Shown piece by piece: positions 31,570 through 41,154 of a stretch of 64,000 bases of DNA. Both the position numbers and the translations under genes were made by a program. Numbering within the stretch: position 1 is the stretch's first letter; each line of letters begins with the position of its first letter. The DNA is from JADZAI01 sp047602465 (GTDB taxonomy: Bacteria; Pseudomonadota; Alphaproteobacteria; Micropepsales; Micropepsaceae): positions 930,001-994,000 of the forward strand of contig JASGHF010000001.1 in the NCBI GenBank assembly GCA_047602465.1, given 5' to 3'. Under the pieces are notes generated by a model that was not told the DNA's origin, searched no databases, and saw only the letters and a list, made by a program, of their open reading frames with translations.

Positions 31570-34454
31570 ACGGGCGCGCCGACCAGCCGCTCGAAACGGC
31601 CGGCGATATCGGCTTCCGTGGCGGCGAGGCTCGCCGTCAGCGCCGCGAAATCCGCAGCGCCCGCCGCGCGGACGAGAAGCCGCTGAAGCCCCTCCTCCTC
31701 CAGCGCCGCCGCATCGTCGTCCGATGTCAGGCGCAGCATGTGGTTCACCCGCGAATACAGCAGATAGGCCTCCGCCAGCGCATGGTAGTCGTCCGCCGAC
31801 AGCGCGCCCACATCGCTGAGATTGGCGAGGGCGATCTGCGTCGCGCCGGTGAAGATGTCCGGATGCGCCGCACCGGCGACCAGCAGCCCGGCCTGCGCGA
31901 TGAATTCCACGTCGATCATGCCGCCGCGCACCGTCTTGAGGTCGAACGGTCCCTTGCCCGGCTTGTCGCGCAGAAGCCGGCCGCGCATCGCGGCGGCATC
32001 GGCGTTGATATCGCCGCGCGCGCCGGCGCTCGTCAGCACGCCAAGGATCGTCGCCGACACGCGCGCCCCGAAGGCCTCGTCCGCCGCCAGCACGCGCGCG
32101 CGGGTCAGCGCCATGCGCTCCCAGGTCCAGGCCTCGTCGGTCTGATAGGCGCGGAAGGTCTCCAGCCGCACCGCCACCGGCCCCTTGCTGCCCGAAGGCC
32201 GCAGCCGCATGTCGACCTCGTACAGCTTGCCCTCCGCCGTCGGGGCGGTGATCGCGGCGATCAGGCGCTGCGACAGACGGCCGAAATAGACGCTGGGCGA
32301 CAGCGGCGACGTTCCGTCCGACATGCCCGCCTCGTCCTCATGGTCGTAGAGGAACACCAGATCGAGGTCGGAGGCGGCCGTCATCTTCGCCGCGCCGAGC
32401 CGGCCGAGCGCGACGATCGCGAACGCGCCGCCCGGCACGCGGCCATGCTGGGCTTCGAACGTCGCCCGAACGCGGGCCGTCACCGCCAGCAGTGCGCTTT
32501 CGGCGACCATAGCATAGGCGGACCCGACCTCCTCCGGCCCCATCACGCCGCGCAGGAACTGAAAGCCGACCCGGAACTGCAGTTCGCGCGCCGTCCGGCG
32601 GGCGGCATCCAGCATCGGCTCATAGTCCGGCGTTTCGTCCAGCGCGCGCGCGAAGGCGGCATCTGCGTCCGCGCGCAGCGGCGCTTCGCTGAGATAGGCA
32701 GGGTCGAGCAGCGCATCCAGCACGGCGGGCGTCCGCGCCAGGTGGCGGGCGAGGCGCGGCGCGCCGCCGCAGACTTCGGCCAGAACGTCGAGCAGCCAGG
32801 GATTGGCTTTCAGCAGCGAGAAGAGCTGCACGCCCGCCGGCAGCCCGCGCAGCAACGTATCGAAACGCGCAAAGGCGGTGTCGGGATCGGCAGTCTTCGC
32901 CAGCGCCGCCAGAAGCGCAGGCTTCAGCGCCGTCAGCAGCTCGCGCGCCCGGGCGCTGCGCGTCGCCGCCATGCGGCCGTGATGCCAGCCACGCACCGCC
33001 GCCGACACGCTGTCCGGCCGCTTGAAGCCGAGCCGCGCCAGCGTCTTCAGCGTTTCCGGGTCGTCGTCGACGCCAGTGAAGACCAGCGAGCCATCGGCAG
33101 ACCCCAGCGGCGCTGAGCTTTCGAACAGCGCCGCATAGTGGCGCTCGACCGCGCGGAAGACACCCAGCGCTTCTGCATCAAAGGCGGCGAGATCGGCGAA
33201 ACCCATGAAGCGGGCGACATTTGCGCGCTCCGCCTCGCGCTCCGGAATGCGATGGGTCTGCTCGTCAGCGACCATCTGGATGCGGTGTTCCAGCGTCCGC
33301 AGCCAGCGATAGGCGGCGCTGAGATCGGCCTCCGCCTCCAGGCTCACCACGTTTTCGGCGGTCAGCGCGCGGATGGCGTCCAGCGTCCTGCGCTGGCGCA
33401 GCACGGCGTAGCGCCCGCCGAGGATCAGCTGCTGCGTCTGCGCGAAGAATTCGATCTCGCGAATGCCGCCCCGGCCGAGCTTCACGTCGTGGCCGGCGAC
33501 CTCCATGTCCGATCCGCCCTTGTGGGCGTTGATCTGGCGCTTGATCGACTGGATGTCCTCGACCGCCGCGTAGTCGAGATATTTGCGCCAGACGAACGGA
33601 CGCAGCTCCGCGATGAACGCCTCGCCCACCGGGATGTCGCCGGCGGCGGCGCGCGCCTTGATCATGGCGGCGCGTTCCCAGTTCTGGCCCATGCCTTCGT
33701 AGTAGAGCGTGGCGGCGGCGGTCGAGATCGCCACCTGCGTCGCTCCGGCGTCGGGCCTCAGCCGCAGATCGGTGCGGAAGACATAGCCGTCGGCCGTGCG
33801 CTCCTGCAGCGTCTTCACGACCTGCTTCACCACGCGCACCAGAAACGGCACCGGCTCGATGCCCGGCGCGACGGGCAGAAGATCGCCCTCGAAAAACACC
33901 GTGAAGTCGATATCGCTGGAATAGTTCAGCTCGAACGCGCCGTACTTTCCCATCGCAATGACGATGAGTCCGCTGTCCTTGGCCGGGTCGGCCGGATCGG
34001 CCGGCCTGAACCGCCCGGCGACAGTCTCCGCCTTCAGGGCCGCATGGACCGCCGACTGCAGCGCCGCGTCAGCCAGCCGCGTCAGCAGCGCCGTCACCGT
34101 ATCGAGGTCCAGCGCGCCCGCGACATCGCCCAGCGCGATGGCGAGCGCCGCCCGCCGCTTGGCGATACGCAACGCGCTCGAGATCTCCGCCGCCGGCAGG
34201 TCGCGCGCGGCATGAGCAGCCGCGATTTCGGCCTCGGCGCTGGCCAGCGCGCCGTCCCGCTCCAGGACCGGCAATATCGCGGTCTCCCGCGTCATCGACT
34301 GCGCGAGATACGGGCTGCAGCCTGCGACGAAGACGGCGAGACGCGCAAAGCGCGCACCGAGGCCAAGGCCGGACAGCTTGTCGCTCAGCCGCCCGGCGCG
34401 CTCGGCGTCGAACGGCGGCGGCAAGGCATCGATTGCGTCAGGCCATATATGCAT
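31566..34454 (-). CDS. glnE: glutamine synthetase adenylyltransferase/adenylyl-removing enzyme
   Basis: This 962-residue bifunctional enzyme has two nucleotidyltransferase domains: YGAFELNYSSDIDFTVFFEG near residue 175 (adenylyl removal) and RLGAAKMTAASDLDLVFLYDHE near 690 (adenylylation), with a helical linker (GRGGIREIEFFAQTQQLI). Both DxD pairs are present. It adjusts glutamine synthetase activity in response to nitrogen status via PII. The TAG stop is shared with the potA-like gene. It follows the HU gene on the same strand, separated by a terminator. Confidence 0.96.
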   Translation of the reverse strand: MHIWPDAIDALPPPFDAERAGRLSDKLSGLGLGARFARLAVFVAGCSPYLAQSMTRETAILPVLERDGALASAEAEIAAAHAARDLPAAEISSALRIAKRRAALAIALGDVAGALDLDTVTALLTRLADAALQSAVHAALKAETVAGRFRPADPADPAKDSGLIVIAMGKYGAFELNYSSDIDFTVFFEGDLLPVAPGIEPVPFLVRVVKQVVKTLQERTADGYVFRTDLRLRPDAGATQVAISTAAATLYYEGMGQNWERAAMIKARAAAGDIPVGEAFIAELRPFVWRKYLDYAAVEDIQSIKRQINAHKGGSDMEVAGHDVKLGRGGIREIEFFAQTQQLILGGRYAVLRQRRTLDAIRALTAENVVSLEAEADLSAAYRWLRTLEHRIQMVADEQTHRIPEREAERANVARFMGFADLAAFDAEALGVFRAVERHYAALFESSAPLGSADGSLVFTGVDDDPETLKTLARLGFKRPDSVSAAVRGWHHGRMAATRSARARELLTALKPALLAALAKTADPDTAFARFDTLLRGLPAGVQLFSLLKANPWLLDVLAEVCGGAPRLARHLARTPAVLDALLDPAYLSEAPLRADADAAFARALDETPDYEPMLDAARRTARELQFRVGFQFLRGVMGPEEVGSAYAMVAESALLAVTARVRATFEAQHGRVPGGAFAIVALGRLGAAKMTAASDLDLVFLYDHEDEAGMSDGTSPLSPSVYFGRLSQRLIAAITAPTAEGKLYEVDMRLRPSGSKGPVAVRLETFRAYQTDEAWTWERMALTRARVLAADEAFGARVSATILGVLTSAGARGDINADAAAMRGRLLRDKPGKGPFDLKTVRGGMIDVEFIAQAGLLVAGAAHPDIFTGATQIALANLSDVGALSADDYHALAEAYLLYSRVNHMLRLTSDDDAAALEEEGLQRLLVRAAGAADFAALTASLAATEADIAGRFERLVGAPV

Positions 34455-34489
34455 GGGCGAGATATGCGGTTTCGCGCGGACAAACGAAA

Positions 34490-34515
34490 GGGCCTGCCGC
34501 TTGCGCGACAGGCCC
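34490..34515 (-). terminator. terminator after the HU gene
   Basis: GGGCCTG/CAGGCCC arms flank a 12-nt segment. On the minus strand the stem is followed by CTTTCGTTTG. It lies between the HU stop (34543) and the glnE start. Confidence 0.75.
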
Positions 34516-34542
34516 CTCGATAACCTCAGAACGCCGTGTGGC

Positions 34543-34833
34543 TTAGACGCCAGCGGCCTTCTTCAGCGACGCGGCCGGCTTGAAGCGCAGGGCCTTCGAG
34601 GCCTTGATCTTGATCGCTTCGCCGGTGCGCGGATTGCGGCCCTTGCGGGCGCCGCGCTTGGTGATCTTGAACGTGCCGAAGCCGCCGATCGTGTAGCCCT
34701 TGTCCTTGCCGGCCTTCAGGCCCGCTTCGATCGCGCCGAACACGCGGTCGATCTGACGCTTCGCGTCGGCCTTGCTGAGGACGTCCTTCTTGTCCAGGCC
34801 GGCGACGAGTTCGATGAATGCTGCTTTGCTCAT
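34543..34833 (-). CDS. HU-family nucleoid-associated DNA-binding protein
   Basis: This 96-residue basic protein has the HU/IHF layout: an N-terminal helical dimerisation part (SKAAFIELVAGLDKKDVLSK) and the beta-arm signature IGGFGTFKITKRGARKGRNPRTGE. The C-terminus has an AKK-rich tail (ASLKKAAGV). ATG 34833 is chosen because the longer frame to 34896 has no family similarity. It is monocistronic with its own terminator. Confidence 0.94.
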   Translation of the reverse strand: MSKAAFIELVAGLDKKDVLSKADAKRQIDRVFGAIEAGLKAGKDKGYTIGGFGTFKITKRGARKGRNPRTGEAIKIKASKALRFKPAASLKKAAGV

Positions 34834-35062
34834 GTTGAGGCTATCCCCCTGCTTGATTCGTGACTTGAAACTATCGGTTTTCAAAACCCGATACACGCCA
34901 TTCCTAGCGCCAGAGAGGGTTTGAGCGCGGGTGTCGCGCTGATTCCCTGTCCGAATCGGGCTTTCACGACTGCTACATGATCCACATGGGCGCGCAAGCA
35001 GTCGCCATGGACGTTTCAGGCGCGGCGACTTGCCTCTTGCCTATGGCCGCGCGCTCGGCACC
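34834..35062. other. divergent spacer, HU and MFS transporter
   Basis: This 229-bp region separates divergent start codons and should hold both promoters. I see no open frame with coding character and no clear -35/-10 pair. Confidence 0.4.
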
Positions 35063-36484
35063 ATGCGCCCCGTGACGCACGCCCCCGCCGCCCCTTCCAC
35101 CACCGCGCCGGACTTGACGCTGTCGGGGGGAAAGCCAGCCTCCTTGGCCGGACGCCTCGCGTGGACCTTCTTCGAATTCGGCGGCGGCCCCTATTTCGTC
35201 TGCGTCCAGATCTTCGTCTTCGCGCCCTATTTCGCGAACCACGTGATGATCGGCGATCCGATCACCGGCCAGGCCTATTGGGGCTATGCCGGCGGCGTGG
35301 CCGGGCTTCTCATCGCGCTGATGAGCCCGCTGGTCGGGGCCATCGCCGACCAGTACGGGCCGCGCAAGCCGGGCGTCGTCGTCTTCACGATGGCCGCCCT
35401 GCCCTTCATGGGCCTTTTGTGGTTCGCGGAACCGGGTGAGGTGTGGCTGGCCGCGCTCTGCATCGTCTTCGCCAGCTTCTTCTTCGAACTCGCCTATATC
35501 TTCCACAACGCCATGCTGCCGGCGATCGCGCCGGCGGGCCGCATCGGCATTCTCAGCGCCGGCGGCTACGCCATGTCGTATGCCGGCGCCATCGTCGCCT
35601 TCGCGATCTGGCTGGCGCTCCCGGCTTTCGGCTTCGGCGGCGACGAGGCGTCGAACTTCGCCCAGCCGCGCGCCTCCGGCCCGCTCGCCATGGCGTTCGC
35701 CATCCTCTTCGTCATTCCGCTGCTGCTGCTGACGCCCGATACGCCCCGCAGCGGCCAGACGCTCGCGGGCTGCGCCGGCGCAGGCGCACGCTCTCTCTTC
35801 AGCACGCTTCGCAAGATCGGCGCCTACCGCAATGTCGGCGTCTTCCTGGTCGCGCGCATGATCTATTACGACGGCCTCGTCGCCGTCTTCGCCTTTGTCG
35901 GCATTTTCGCGGCGACCACCTTCTCGTGGAGCAGCGAAACCTCGGGCATCTATGGCCTGCTCATCATCATCACGGCGGCGTTCAGCGCGCTGCTTGGCGG
36001 CCTCGTCGACGACCGGATCGGCTCACGGCTCACCATCCTCATCTCGCTGGTGATCTTCTCCACCGCCCTCGCCTCCAATATCGGCACCGATCCCACCCGC
36101 ATCTGTTTCTTCTTCCCGCTGACGGCGGCCGAAGCGGCGCAGCAGCTTCCGCTCATCGGACCGCTTCTGGCCGGCATCGGCTTCGACACGCTGCCGCAAC
36201 AGGTCTTCGTTCTGGTCGGCCTCACCGGTGGCGTCTTCATCGGACCGGCGCTGTCGTCCAGCCGCACGCTGATGGCCCGCCTCGCCCCGCCCGGACAGGT
36301 CGCGGAATTCTTCGGTCTCTACAATCTGACCGGCCGCGCCACGGCGTTCCTCGCGCCCACGACGATCGGCCTGATGACGCAGATCAGCGGCGACCAGCGC
36401 TCGGGCCTCGGCGTCATCTTCATCTTCATCGGCATCGGCTTCACGCTGCTGCTGTTCGTGAAAGAGCCGCGCCGCGAACCTTAA
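35063..36484 (+). CDS. UMF1/Atg22-type major facilitator transporter
   Basis: This 473-residue membrane protein has about 12 membrane segments. The MFS loop 2-3 signature is GAIADQYGPRKPG, and the N-terminal WTFFEFGGGPYFV and AYWGYAGGVAGLLIALMSP pattern is that of the UMF1 (vacuole-effluxer Atg22-like) branch rather than sugar or drug transporters. The substrate is unknown; the Atg22 branch is linked to amino acid efflux. It ends in a 4-bp TTAA stop-codon overlap with the opposing DUF983 gene. Confidence 0.85.
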   Translation: MRPVTHAPAAPSTTAPDLTLSGGKPASLAGRLAWTFFEFGGGPYFVCVQIFVFAPYFANHVMIGDPITGQAYWGYAGGVAGLLIALMSPLVGAIADQYGPRKPGVVVFTMAALPFMGLLWFAEPGEVWLAALCIVFASFFFELAYIFHNAMLPAIAPAGRIGILSAGGYAMSYAGAIVAFAIWLALPAFGFGGDEASNFAQPRASGPLAMAFAILFVIPLLLLTPDTPRSGQTLAGCAGAGARSLFSTLRKIGAYRNVGVFLVARMIYYDGLVAVFAFVGIFAATTFSWSSETSGIYGLLIIITAAFSALLGGLVDDRIGSRLTILISLVIFSTALASNIGTDPTRICFFFPLTAAEAAQQLPLIGPLLAGIGFDTLPQQVFVLVGLTGGVFIGPALSSSRTLMARLAPPGQVAEFFGLYNLTGRATAFLAPTTIGLMTQISGDQRSGLGVIFIFIGIGFTLLLFVKEPRREP

Positions 36485-36849
36485 GCCGGTTCCGACCCCG
36501 GCGCGCCGGAGCGCCAGATCGCGCCGATGAAGAAGCATTTGGCGAGCGGCAGGAAGGCCAGCGTCGCCGCCACCGCAACGGTCAGCCACACCGTCGTCGA
36601 CAACCATTGCGGCCAGTCGACATTCGGTTCGATCGCCAGAATGAAGGACACGACGATATGGCCGACGATCAGGATCGTCAGCCAGGCCGGCCCGTCATCG
36701 GCGCGGATATGGCCGAAGCGCGTGCCGCAGGCAGCGCAGCTTTCCACCTGCCGCATATAGCTCGCCAGCAGCGGCGCCTCGCCGCAGGCCGGGCAGCGGC
36801 AGCGCAGCGCGCGCCAGGTGATCTGGCCGAGGGTCGGTTTCGCGCTCAT
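36481..36849 (-). CDS. DUF983 family membrane protein
   Basis: This 122-residue protein has an N-terminal zinc-ribbon-like cysteine set (RCPACGEAPLL, ESCAACGTRFG) followed by two membrane helices (WLTILIVGHIVVSFILAI, TVWLTVAVAATLAFLPL). That is the DUF983 layout. Function is unknown. It starts 1 nt after the histidine kinase stop and is probably the last gene of the degP/two-component operon. Confidence 0.88.
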   Translation of the reverse strand: MSAKPTLGQITWRALRCRCPACGEAPLLASYMRQVESCAACGTRFGHIRADDGPAWLTILIVGHIVVSFILAIEPNVDWPQWLSTTVWLTVAVAATLAFLPLAKCFFIGAIWRSGAPGSEPA

Positions 36850-36850
36850 C

Positions 36851-38242
36851 TCAGTCTTTCAGGTTGAATTTCAGCGTGGCGATCAGGCCGGGGCCGGCGT
36901 CACCCAGCGCGATCTCGCCGTCATGCAGCCGCGTCACGGCCGCCACCAGGCTGAGGCCGAGGCCGCTGCCCGGCTCGTTGCGGCTGGCCTCCAGGCGCAC
37001 GAAGCGGCGCAGCACATGGTCGCGCTCGGCCTGCGGGATGCCCGGCCCGGTATCGCGCACCTCGATCACCGCCTGATCGCCGGCGAGCTTCAGCGACACG
37101 CTGACCGCGCCGTCCTCCGGCGTGTACTTGATCGCGTTGTCGATCAGGTTTGCGATCACCTGGGAAATGAGGCCCCGGTCGCCATTGATGATCGCCTGCT
37201 TCGCGCTCTGCGATTTCAGCGCGATGCGCTTCGCCTCGGCCAGCGGCTCGTACAGTTCCACGACGTCCGCGAGCACGGATTTGAGGTCGATCGCCTCGAA
37301 GCCTTCGCGCGCTTCGCCGGTTTCGGCGCGGGCGATCAGCAGCAGCGAATTGAACGTCGAAATCAGCCCGTCCGATTCCATGATCGCGGCTTCCAGCGCC
37401 TCGCGATATTCCTGCTCGGTCGCCGGACGCATCAGCGTCACTTCCAGCCGCGAGCGCAGTCGGTTCAGCGGCGTGCGGAGGTCATGCGCGATATTGTCGG
37501 CCACTTCGCTCATGCCGCTCATCAGCCGCTCGATCTGGTCGAGCATGTCGTTGAGGTTGGTCGCCAGTTCGTCGAACTCATCGTCGGCGCCGGACATCGG
37601 AACCCGGCGCGAAAGATCGCCTTCCATGATCTCGCGGCTGGTGCGGTTGATGACATCGAGACGCCGCATCTGGCTGCGGCTCATCACCAGTCCGCCGATC
37701 AGGCCGAGACCCAGCGTAATGACGGCGGACCAGAACAGCGCGCTTTCGATGCGCGATTCGATCTCGCGCCGCTCATGCACGTCGCGCCCGACCAGAAGCT
37801 GGAAGCCGCCCAGCAATTCGATATGCCGCGCCCGCGCCGTGCGCTGCTCGGTCACGCCCTGCAGCACGCGGTCATAGGTGAAATCGACCCAGCGCTGCCG
37901 CCCCGTCGGCGCATCGGGCCAGGCGGTCAGATTGCCGGCGATGCGCGAATAGTCGGAATTGGCGAGCAGATAGAGGCCGCTGCCCAGGCCGGCGCTGCGC
38001 TCCAGCACCACCTGGCGCAGGCCCGGCAGGCCGGACGAGGAATATTGTTCGCGCAGGCCCAGGATCTCGGCCTCGATCGTCTGGTCCGTCTGCTGGGCCA
38101 TGAACCCGGCCGTGTTCCAGTAGATGAAGGCGATCAGCGCGAAGGCCGACGCCGCGAACAGCAGCAGGTAAACGAGCGCGAGGCGAAACGCCGTCGTGCG
38201 AAAGAGATTAAGGAACCGCACGGAGGCAATATCCGGCGCCAC
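36851..38242 (-). CDS. FeuQ-like sensor histidine kinase
   Basis: This 463-residue kinase has an N-terminal membrane helix (LVYLLLFAASAFALIAFIYW), a periplasmic sensor of about 120 residues, a second helix (FWSAVITLGLGLIGGLVM) and HAMP. HisKA is DNIAHDLRTPLNRLRSRLE, and HATPase_c contains NLIDNAIKYTPE, DTGPGI and GSGLGLSLV. GTG 38242 overlaps the regulator gene by 35 nt; GTG 38221 is an alternative. The order degP, regulator, kinase, glnE matches FeuPQ in rhizobia as I recall it; FeuPQ responds to osmolarity and controls cyclic glucan export there. That function is not shown here. Confidence 0.88.
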   Translation of the reverse strand: MAPDIASVRFLNLFRTTAFRLALVYLLLFAASAFALIAFIYWNTAGFMAQQTDQTIEAEILGLREQYSSSGLPGLRQVVLERSAGLGSGLYLLANSDYSRIAGNLTAWPDAPTGRQRWVDFTYDRVLQGVTEQRTARARHIELLGGFQLLVGRDVHERREIESRIESALFWSAVITLGLGLIGGLVMSRSQMRRLDVINRTSREIMEGDLSRRVPMSGADDEFDELATNLNDMLDQIERLMSGMSEVADNIAHDLRTPLNRLRSRLEVTLMRPATEQEYREALEAAIMESDGLISTFNSLLLIARAETGEAREGFEAIDLKSVLADVVELYEPLAEAKRIALKSQSAKQAIINGDRGLISQVIANLIDNAIKYTPEDGAVSVSLKLAGDQAVIEVRDTGPGIPQAERDHVLRRFVRLEASRNEPGSGLGLSLVAAVTRLHDGEIALGDAGPGLIATLKFNLKD

Positions 38243-38885
38243 GCACCGTATGCAGCAACTGGTCGGTGAAGCCCTTGTCGATCTTCGCGCGCAGGCGCGA
38301 GATGTGGACGTCGATCACGTTGGTCTGCGGGTCGAAGTGATAGTCCCACACATTCTCCAGCAGCATGGTGCGCGTCACCACCTGCCCCGCATGGCGCATC
38401 AGATATTCCAACAGCAGGAATTCGCGCGGCTGGAGATCGATCGACTGCCCGGCGCGGAAGGCCGAACGCGACAGGAGATCGAGTTCGAGGTCGCCGACGG
38501 CCAGCCTGGTCTGCACCTGCTCCGGCTGGCGGCGGCGGACCAGCGCGTCGAGCCGGGCCAGCAATTCGACGATGGCATAAGGCTTGGGCAGATAGTCGTC
38601 GCCGCCGGCTTTCAGGCCTTTCACACGGTCGTCGATATCGCCGAGCGCGGAGAGGAAAAGCACGGGCACCAGATTGCCCTCCTCGCGCATCTTCTGGACG
38701 AGCTGCAGCCCGTCGAGACGCGGCAGCATGCGATCGACGATGGCGACGTCGTAGCCTTGAGCCCGCGCAAGCGCGAGGCCTTCCACGCCATCCTTGGCGT
38801 GGTCCACGACATGTCCGCTCTCTTTCAAGCCTTTGACAAGATAGGCGGCCGCGTCGCGGTCATCCTCGACGATCAGTAGGCGCAT
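38208..38885 (-). CDS. FeuP-like OmpR-family response regulator
   Basis: This 225-residue regulator has a receiver domain (LLIVEDDRDAA, phospho-Asp in AIVDRMLPRLDG, KPY with the conserved Lys) and an OmpR/PhoB winged helix (LQPREFLLLEYLMRHAGQVVTR, VIDVHISRLRAKID). ATG 38885 begins the conserved receiver. It lies 123 bp downstream of the protease gene and overlaps its kinase, so the pair is coupled. A direct repeat of 11-bp period in the degP promoter (40622-40638) is a candidate binding site. Confidence 0.93.
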   Translation of the reverse strand: MRLLIVEDDRDAAAYLVKGLKESGHVVDHAKDGVEGLALARAQGYDVAIVDRMLPRLDGLQLVQKMREEGNLVPVLFLSALGDIDDRVKGLKAGGDDYLPKPYAIVELLARLDALVRRRQPEQVQTRLAVGDLELDLLSRSAFRAGQSIDLQPREFLLLEYLMRHAGQVVTRTMLLENVWDYHFDPQTNVIDVHISRLRAKIDKGFTDQLLHTVRGAGYCLRAVP

Positions 38886-38943
38886 GGAATCCGTTGCATA
38901 CGAGTCTGTGAACACGAAGGTTCCCCTCGTCTTCTAAAGACAA

Positions 38944-38993
38944 GAGGCGCGGCGCTCCAGACCCTGATTGGCAGAGTCCGGAGGCCGCGCCTC
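38944..38993 (-). other. long inverted repeat between degP and the response regulator
   Basis: GAGGCGCGGC (38944-38953) pairs exactly with GCCGCGCCTC (38984-38993) across a 30-nt loop. It lies just after the degP stop and could attenuate read-through into the regulator gene. Confidence 0.5.
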
Positions 38994-39008
38994 CATGATT
39001 ACGGCGAT

Positions 39009-40550
39009 TTAACCGACGCTGAGCGCGAGATAACGGCGGACGCCATCCTCTTCCACCAGCACCAGCACCGATTTCCGGCCCGCATCCTTGGCCGCTTTCA
39101 CGGCCGCGGCGACGTCATCCAGCGTCTTCACGTCGGCATTGCCGACCGCGACGATGATGTCGCCCTTGTTCAGGCCCTTCTGCTCGGCATCGCTGCCGGA
39201 GGTCACGTCGGTGACGACGACGCCTTCCGCATTGTCGGCGAAATCCATCGTCCGGCGAATTTCGTCGGTGATGGCCGACATCTTCACGCCGGGCAACGCT
39301 TCGGTCGAGGCCGGCGCCGACGGGTCGGGCGCGGCGCCGGCGGCGCGGATCTTGTCCTCGTCGCGGGCGGCGATGGTCGCGGTCAGCGTGAGATTGGCGT
39401 TGTCGCGCCACACGTCGAACGTCGCGGTCTGGCCGACCGTCAGTTCGGCGACGAAGCGGGCGAGCGCGCGGTTGTCCTTCAGGTCGGTGCCGTTGGCCTT
39501 CAGCACGACGTCGCCCGATTTGAAGCCGGCGGCGGCGGCGGGGCTGCCTTCGGTCACCATCGAGACGAGCGCGCCCTTGGCTTCGGGCAGGCCGACCGCC
39601 TGGGCGGTTTCGGCGTCCACCGGCTGGATCTGCACGCCCAGCCAGCCGCGCGTCACCGAACCGTGGTCGCGCAGCTGCGCCACCACCTTGGTCACGGTCG
39701 CGGCCGGCACGGCGAAGCCGATGCCGACGCTGCCGCCCGAGGGCGTGTAGATGGCCGAGTTCACGCCCACCACTTCGCCGGCCGTGTTGAAGGCCGGGCC
39801 GCCCGAGTTGCCCCGGTTGATGGGCGCGTCGATCTGCAGATAGTCGGTATAGGGACCGGCGCCGATATTGCGGCCGCGGGCCGATACGATACCGGCGGTC
39901 ACCGTGCCGCCGAGGCCGAACGGATTGCCGACCGCCACCACCCAGTCGCCGGGGCGCAGCTTGCCGTCATCGCCGAACGGCACGAACGGCAGCGGGGAGG
40001 AGCTTTCCACCTTCAGCAGCGCGATGTCGGTGCCGGGATCGGTGCCGATCAGCTTGGCGTCGAGTTCGCGGCCATCGTTCAGCGTGATGGAAATCTTGTC
40101 CGCGCCGTCGATGACGTGGTTGTTCGTCACGATGTAGCCCGAGCCGTCGATGATGAAGCCCGACCCCATCGCCTCGCTCTTGCGCTCTTCGCCTTCGCGC
40201 GGGGCGCCTTCCGGCACCGGCACGCCGAACTGCTCGAAGAAGCGGCGCATCTGCTCGCTGTCGGCGGCGGTCATCTCGATCTTGCCTTCGACCTTCACGC
40301 TCACCACCGCCGGCGCGACGCGCTCGACGAGGTCGGCGAAGCTCGCCGGCTGGTTCAGCGGCGTCAGCGGCGCGATGGCCTGACCGGCGGCGGTCGGCGC
40401 GGTGGCGGCGATGGCGGGCGAGGAGTCGATCAGCTTGGCGCCGAGCGCACCGGCGAGCACGAGGGCCAACGCCGTGGCGGTCCCGAAAAAGGCGCGGCCG
40501 CGGTCGCGGCGGGGACGGTCCCAGGGGGTACGCGGGGAGTCGTAGGACAT
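39009..40550 (-). CDS. degP: Do-family periplasmic serine protease/chaperone
   Basis: This 513-residue DegP/DegQ-type protein has an N-terminal membrane anchor or signal (FFGTATALALVLAGALGA). The trypsin-like triad is His in VTNNHVIDG, Asp in GTDIALLKVE and Ser in NRGNSGGPAFN. Two PDZ domains follow (GWLGVQIQPV and the segment near the C-terminus with NKGDIIVAVG). It degrades or refolds misfolded envelope proteins. Position between ccmH and a two-component system is the usual alphaproteobacterial order. Confidence 0.96.
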   Translation of the reverse strand: MSYDSPRTPWDRPRRDRGRAFFGTATALALVLAGALGAKLIDSSPAIAATAPTAAGQAIAPLTPLNQPASFADLVERVAPAVVSVKVEGKIEMTAADSEQMRRFFEQFGVPVPEGAPREGEERKSEAMGSGFIIDGSGYIVTNNHVIDGADKISITLNDGRELDAKLIGTDPGTDIALLKVESSSPLPFVPFGDDGKLRPGDWVVAVGNPFGLGGTVTAGIVSARGRNIGAGPYTDYLQIDAPINRGNSGGPAFNTAGEVVGVNSAIYTPSGGSVGIGFAVPAATVTKVVAQLRDHGSVTRGWLGVQIQPVDAETAQAVGLPEAKGALVSMVTEGSPAAAAGFKSGDVVLKANGTDLKDNRALARFVAELTVGQTATFDVWRDNANLTLTATIAARDEDKIRAAGAAPDPSAPASTEALPGVKMSAITDEIRRTMDFADNAEGVVVTDVTSGSDAEQKGLNKGDIIVAVGNADVKTLDDVAAAVKAAKDAGRKSVLVLVEEDGVRRYLALSVG

Positions 40551-40621
40551 GTGGGCAGCATCCTGGAGAAGAAGCCGGGATATCCGGCCGATTACAGATG
40601 AGGCGGCGGGGTTAAATTCGC

Positions 40622-40638
40622 CATGACCCGATCATGAC
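40622..40638 (-). promoter_or_regulatory. candidate OmpR-family operator upstream of degP
   Basis: On the minus strand GTCATG-N5-GTCATG forms a direct repeat of 11-bp period, about 75 bp before the degP start. This is the half-site spacing used by OmpR/PhoB/PhoP regulators. Confidence 0.5.
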
Positions 40639-40688
40639 ATTTGATTTAGTTCAGCCTGTCTGTGACAGGAAAACGCGGCGTAAATGCG

Positions 40689-41150
40689 TCAGCCATTCAC
40701 GATGTCGCGAAGTCGCCGTTCCTCATCGTCCGACAGCTCAGGGTTAACGGCGGCCGCGACCGCCTGCGGCCTGCGCCGCACCCGCCAGGCGATGATCGCG
40801 CCGCCCAGCACCACGGCCGCGAACGGCCCGAACCACAGCAGCCAGGTTCCCGGCCGCACCGGCGGACGCAGCAGCACGAACTCGCCGTAGCGCGCGACGA
40901 TGTGATCCAGAACCTGCTGGTCGCTATCGCCGGCCAGCAGCCTTTCGCGCACCAGCATCCTGAGGTCTCGCGCCAGCGGCGCCGCCGAATCGTCGATCGA
41001 CTCGTTCTGACAGACGAGGCAGCGCAGCTCCTTGCTCAACGCCCGGGCGCGGGCCTCCAGCGCCGGGTCGTCCAGCGCCTCGCCCGGCTCATAGGCGGCG
41101 GCCCATCCCATCATGGCGACGGCGGCGAGGAGAAGGATCAGACGCCGCAT
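40689..41150 (-). CDS. ccmH: cytochrome c maturation protein CcmH (CycL)
   Basis: This 153-residue protein has a signal/anchor (RRLILLLAAVAMMGWAAA), the thiol-oxidoreductase motif LRCLVCQNESI (RCxxCQ) and one C-terminal membrane helix (LLWFGPFAAVVLGGAIIAW). It reduces apocytochrome c thiols in the periplasm for haem ligation by the CcmF/CcmH complex. It follows ccmF by 4 nt. Confidence 0.96.
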   Translation of the reverse strand: MRRLILLLAAVAMMGWAAAYEPGEALDDPALEARARALSKELRCLVCQNESIDDSAAPLARDLRMLVRERLLAGDSDQQVLDHIVARYGEFVLLRPPVRPGTWLLWFGPFAAVVLGGAIIAWRVRRRPQAVAAAVNPELSDDEERRLRDIVNG

Positions 41151-41154
41151 CGCC

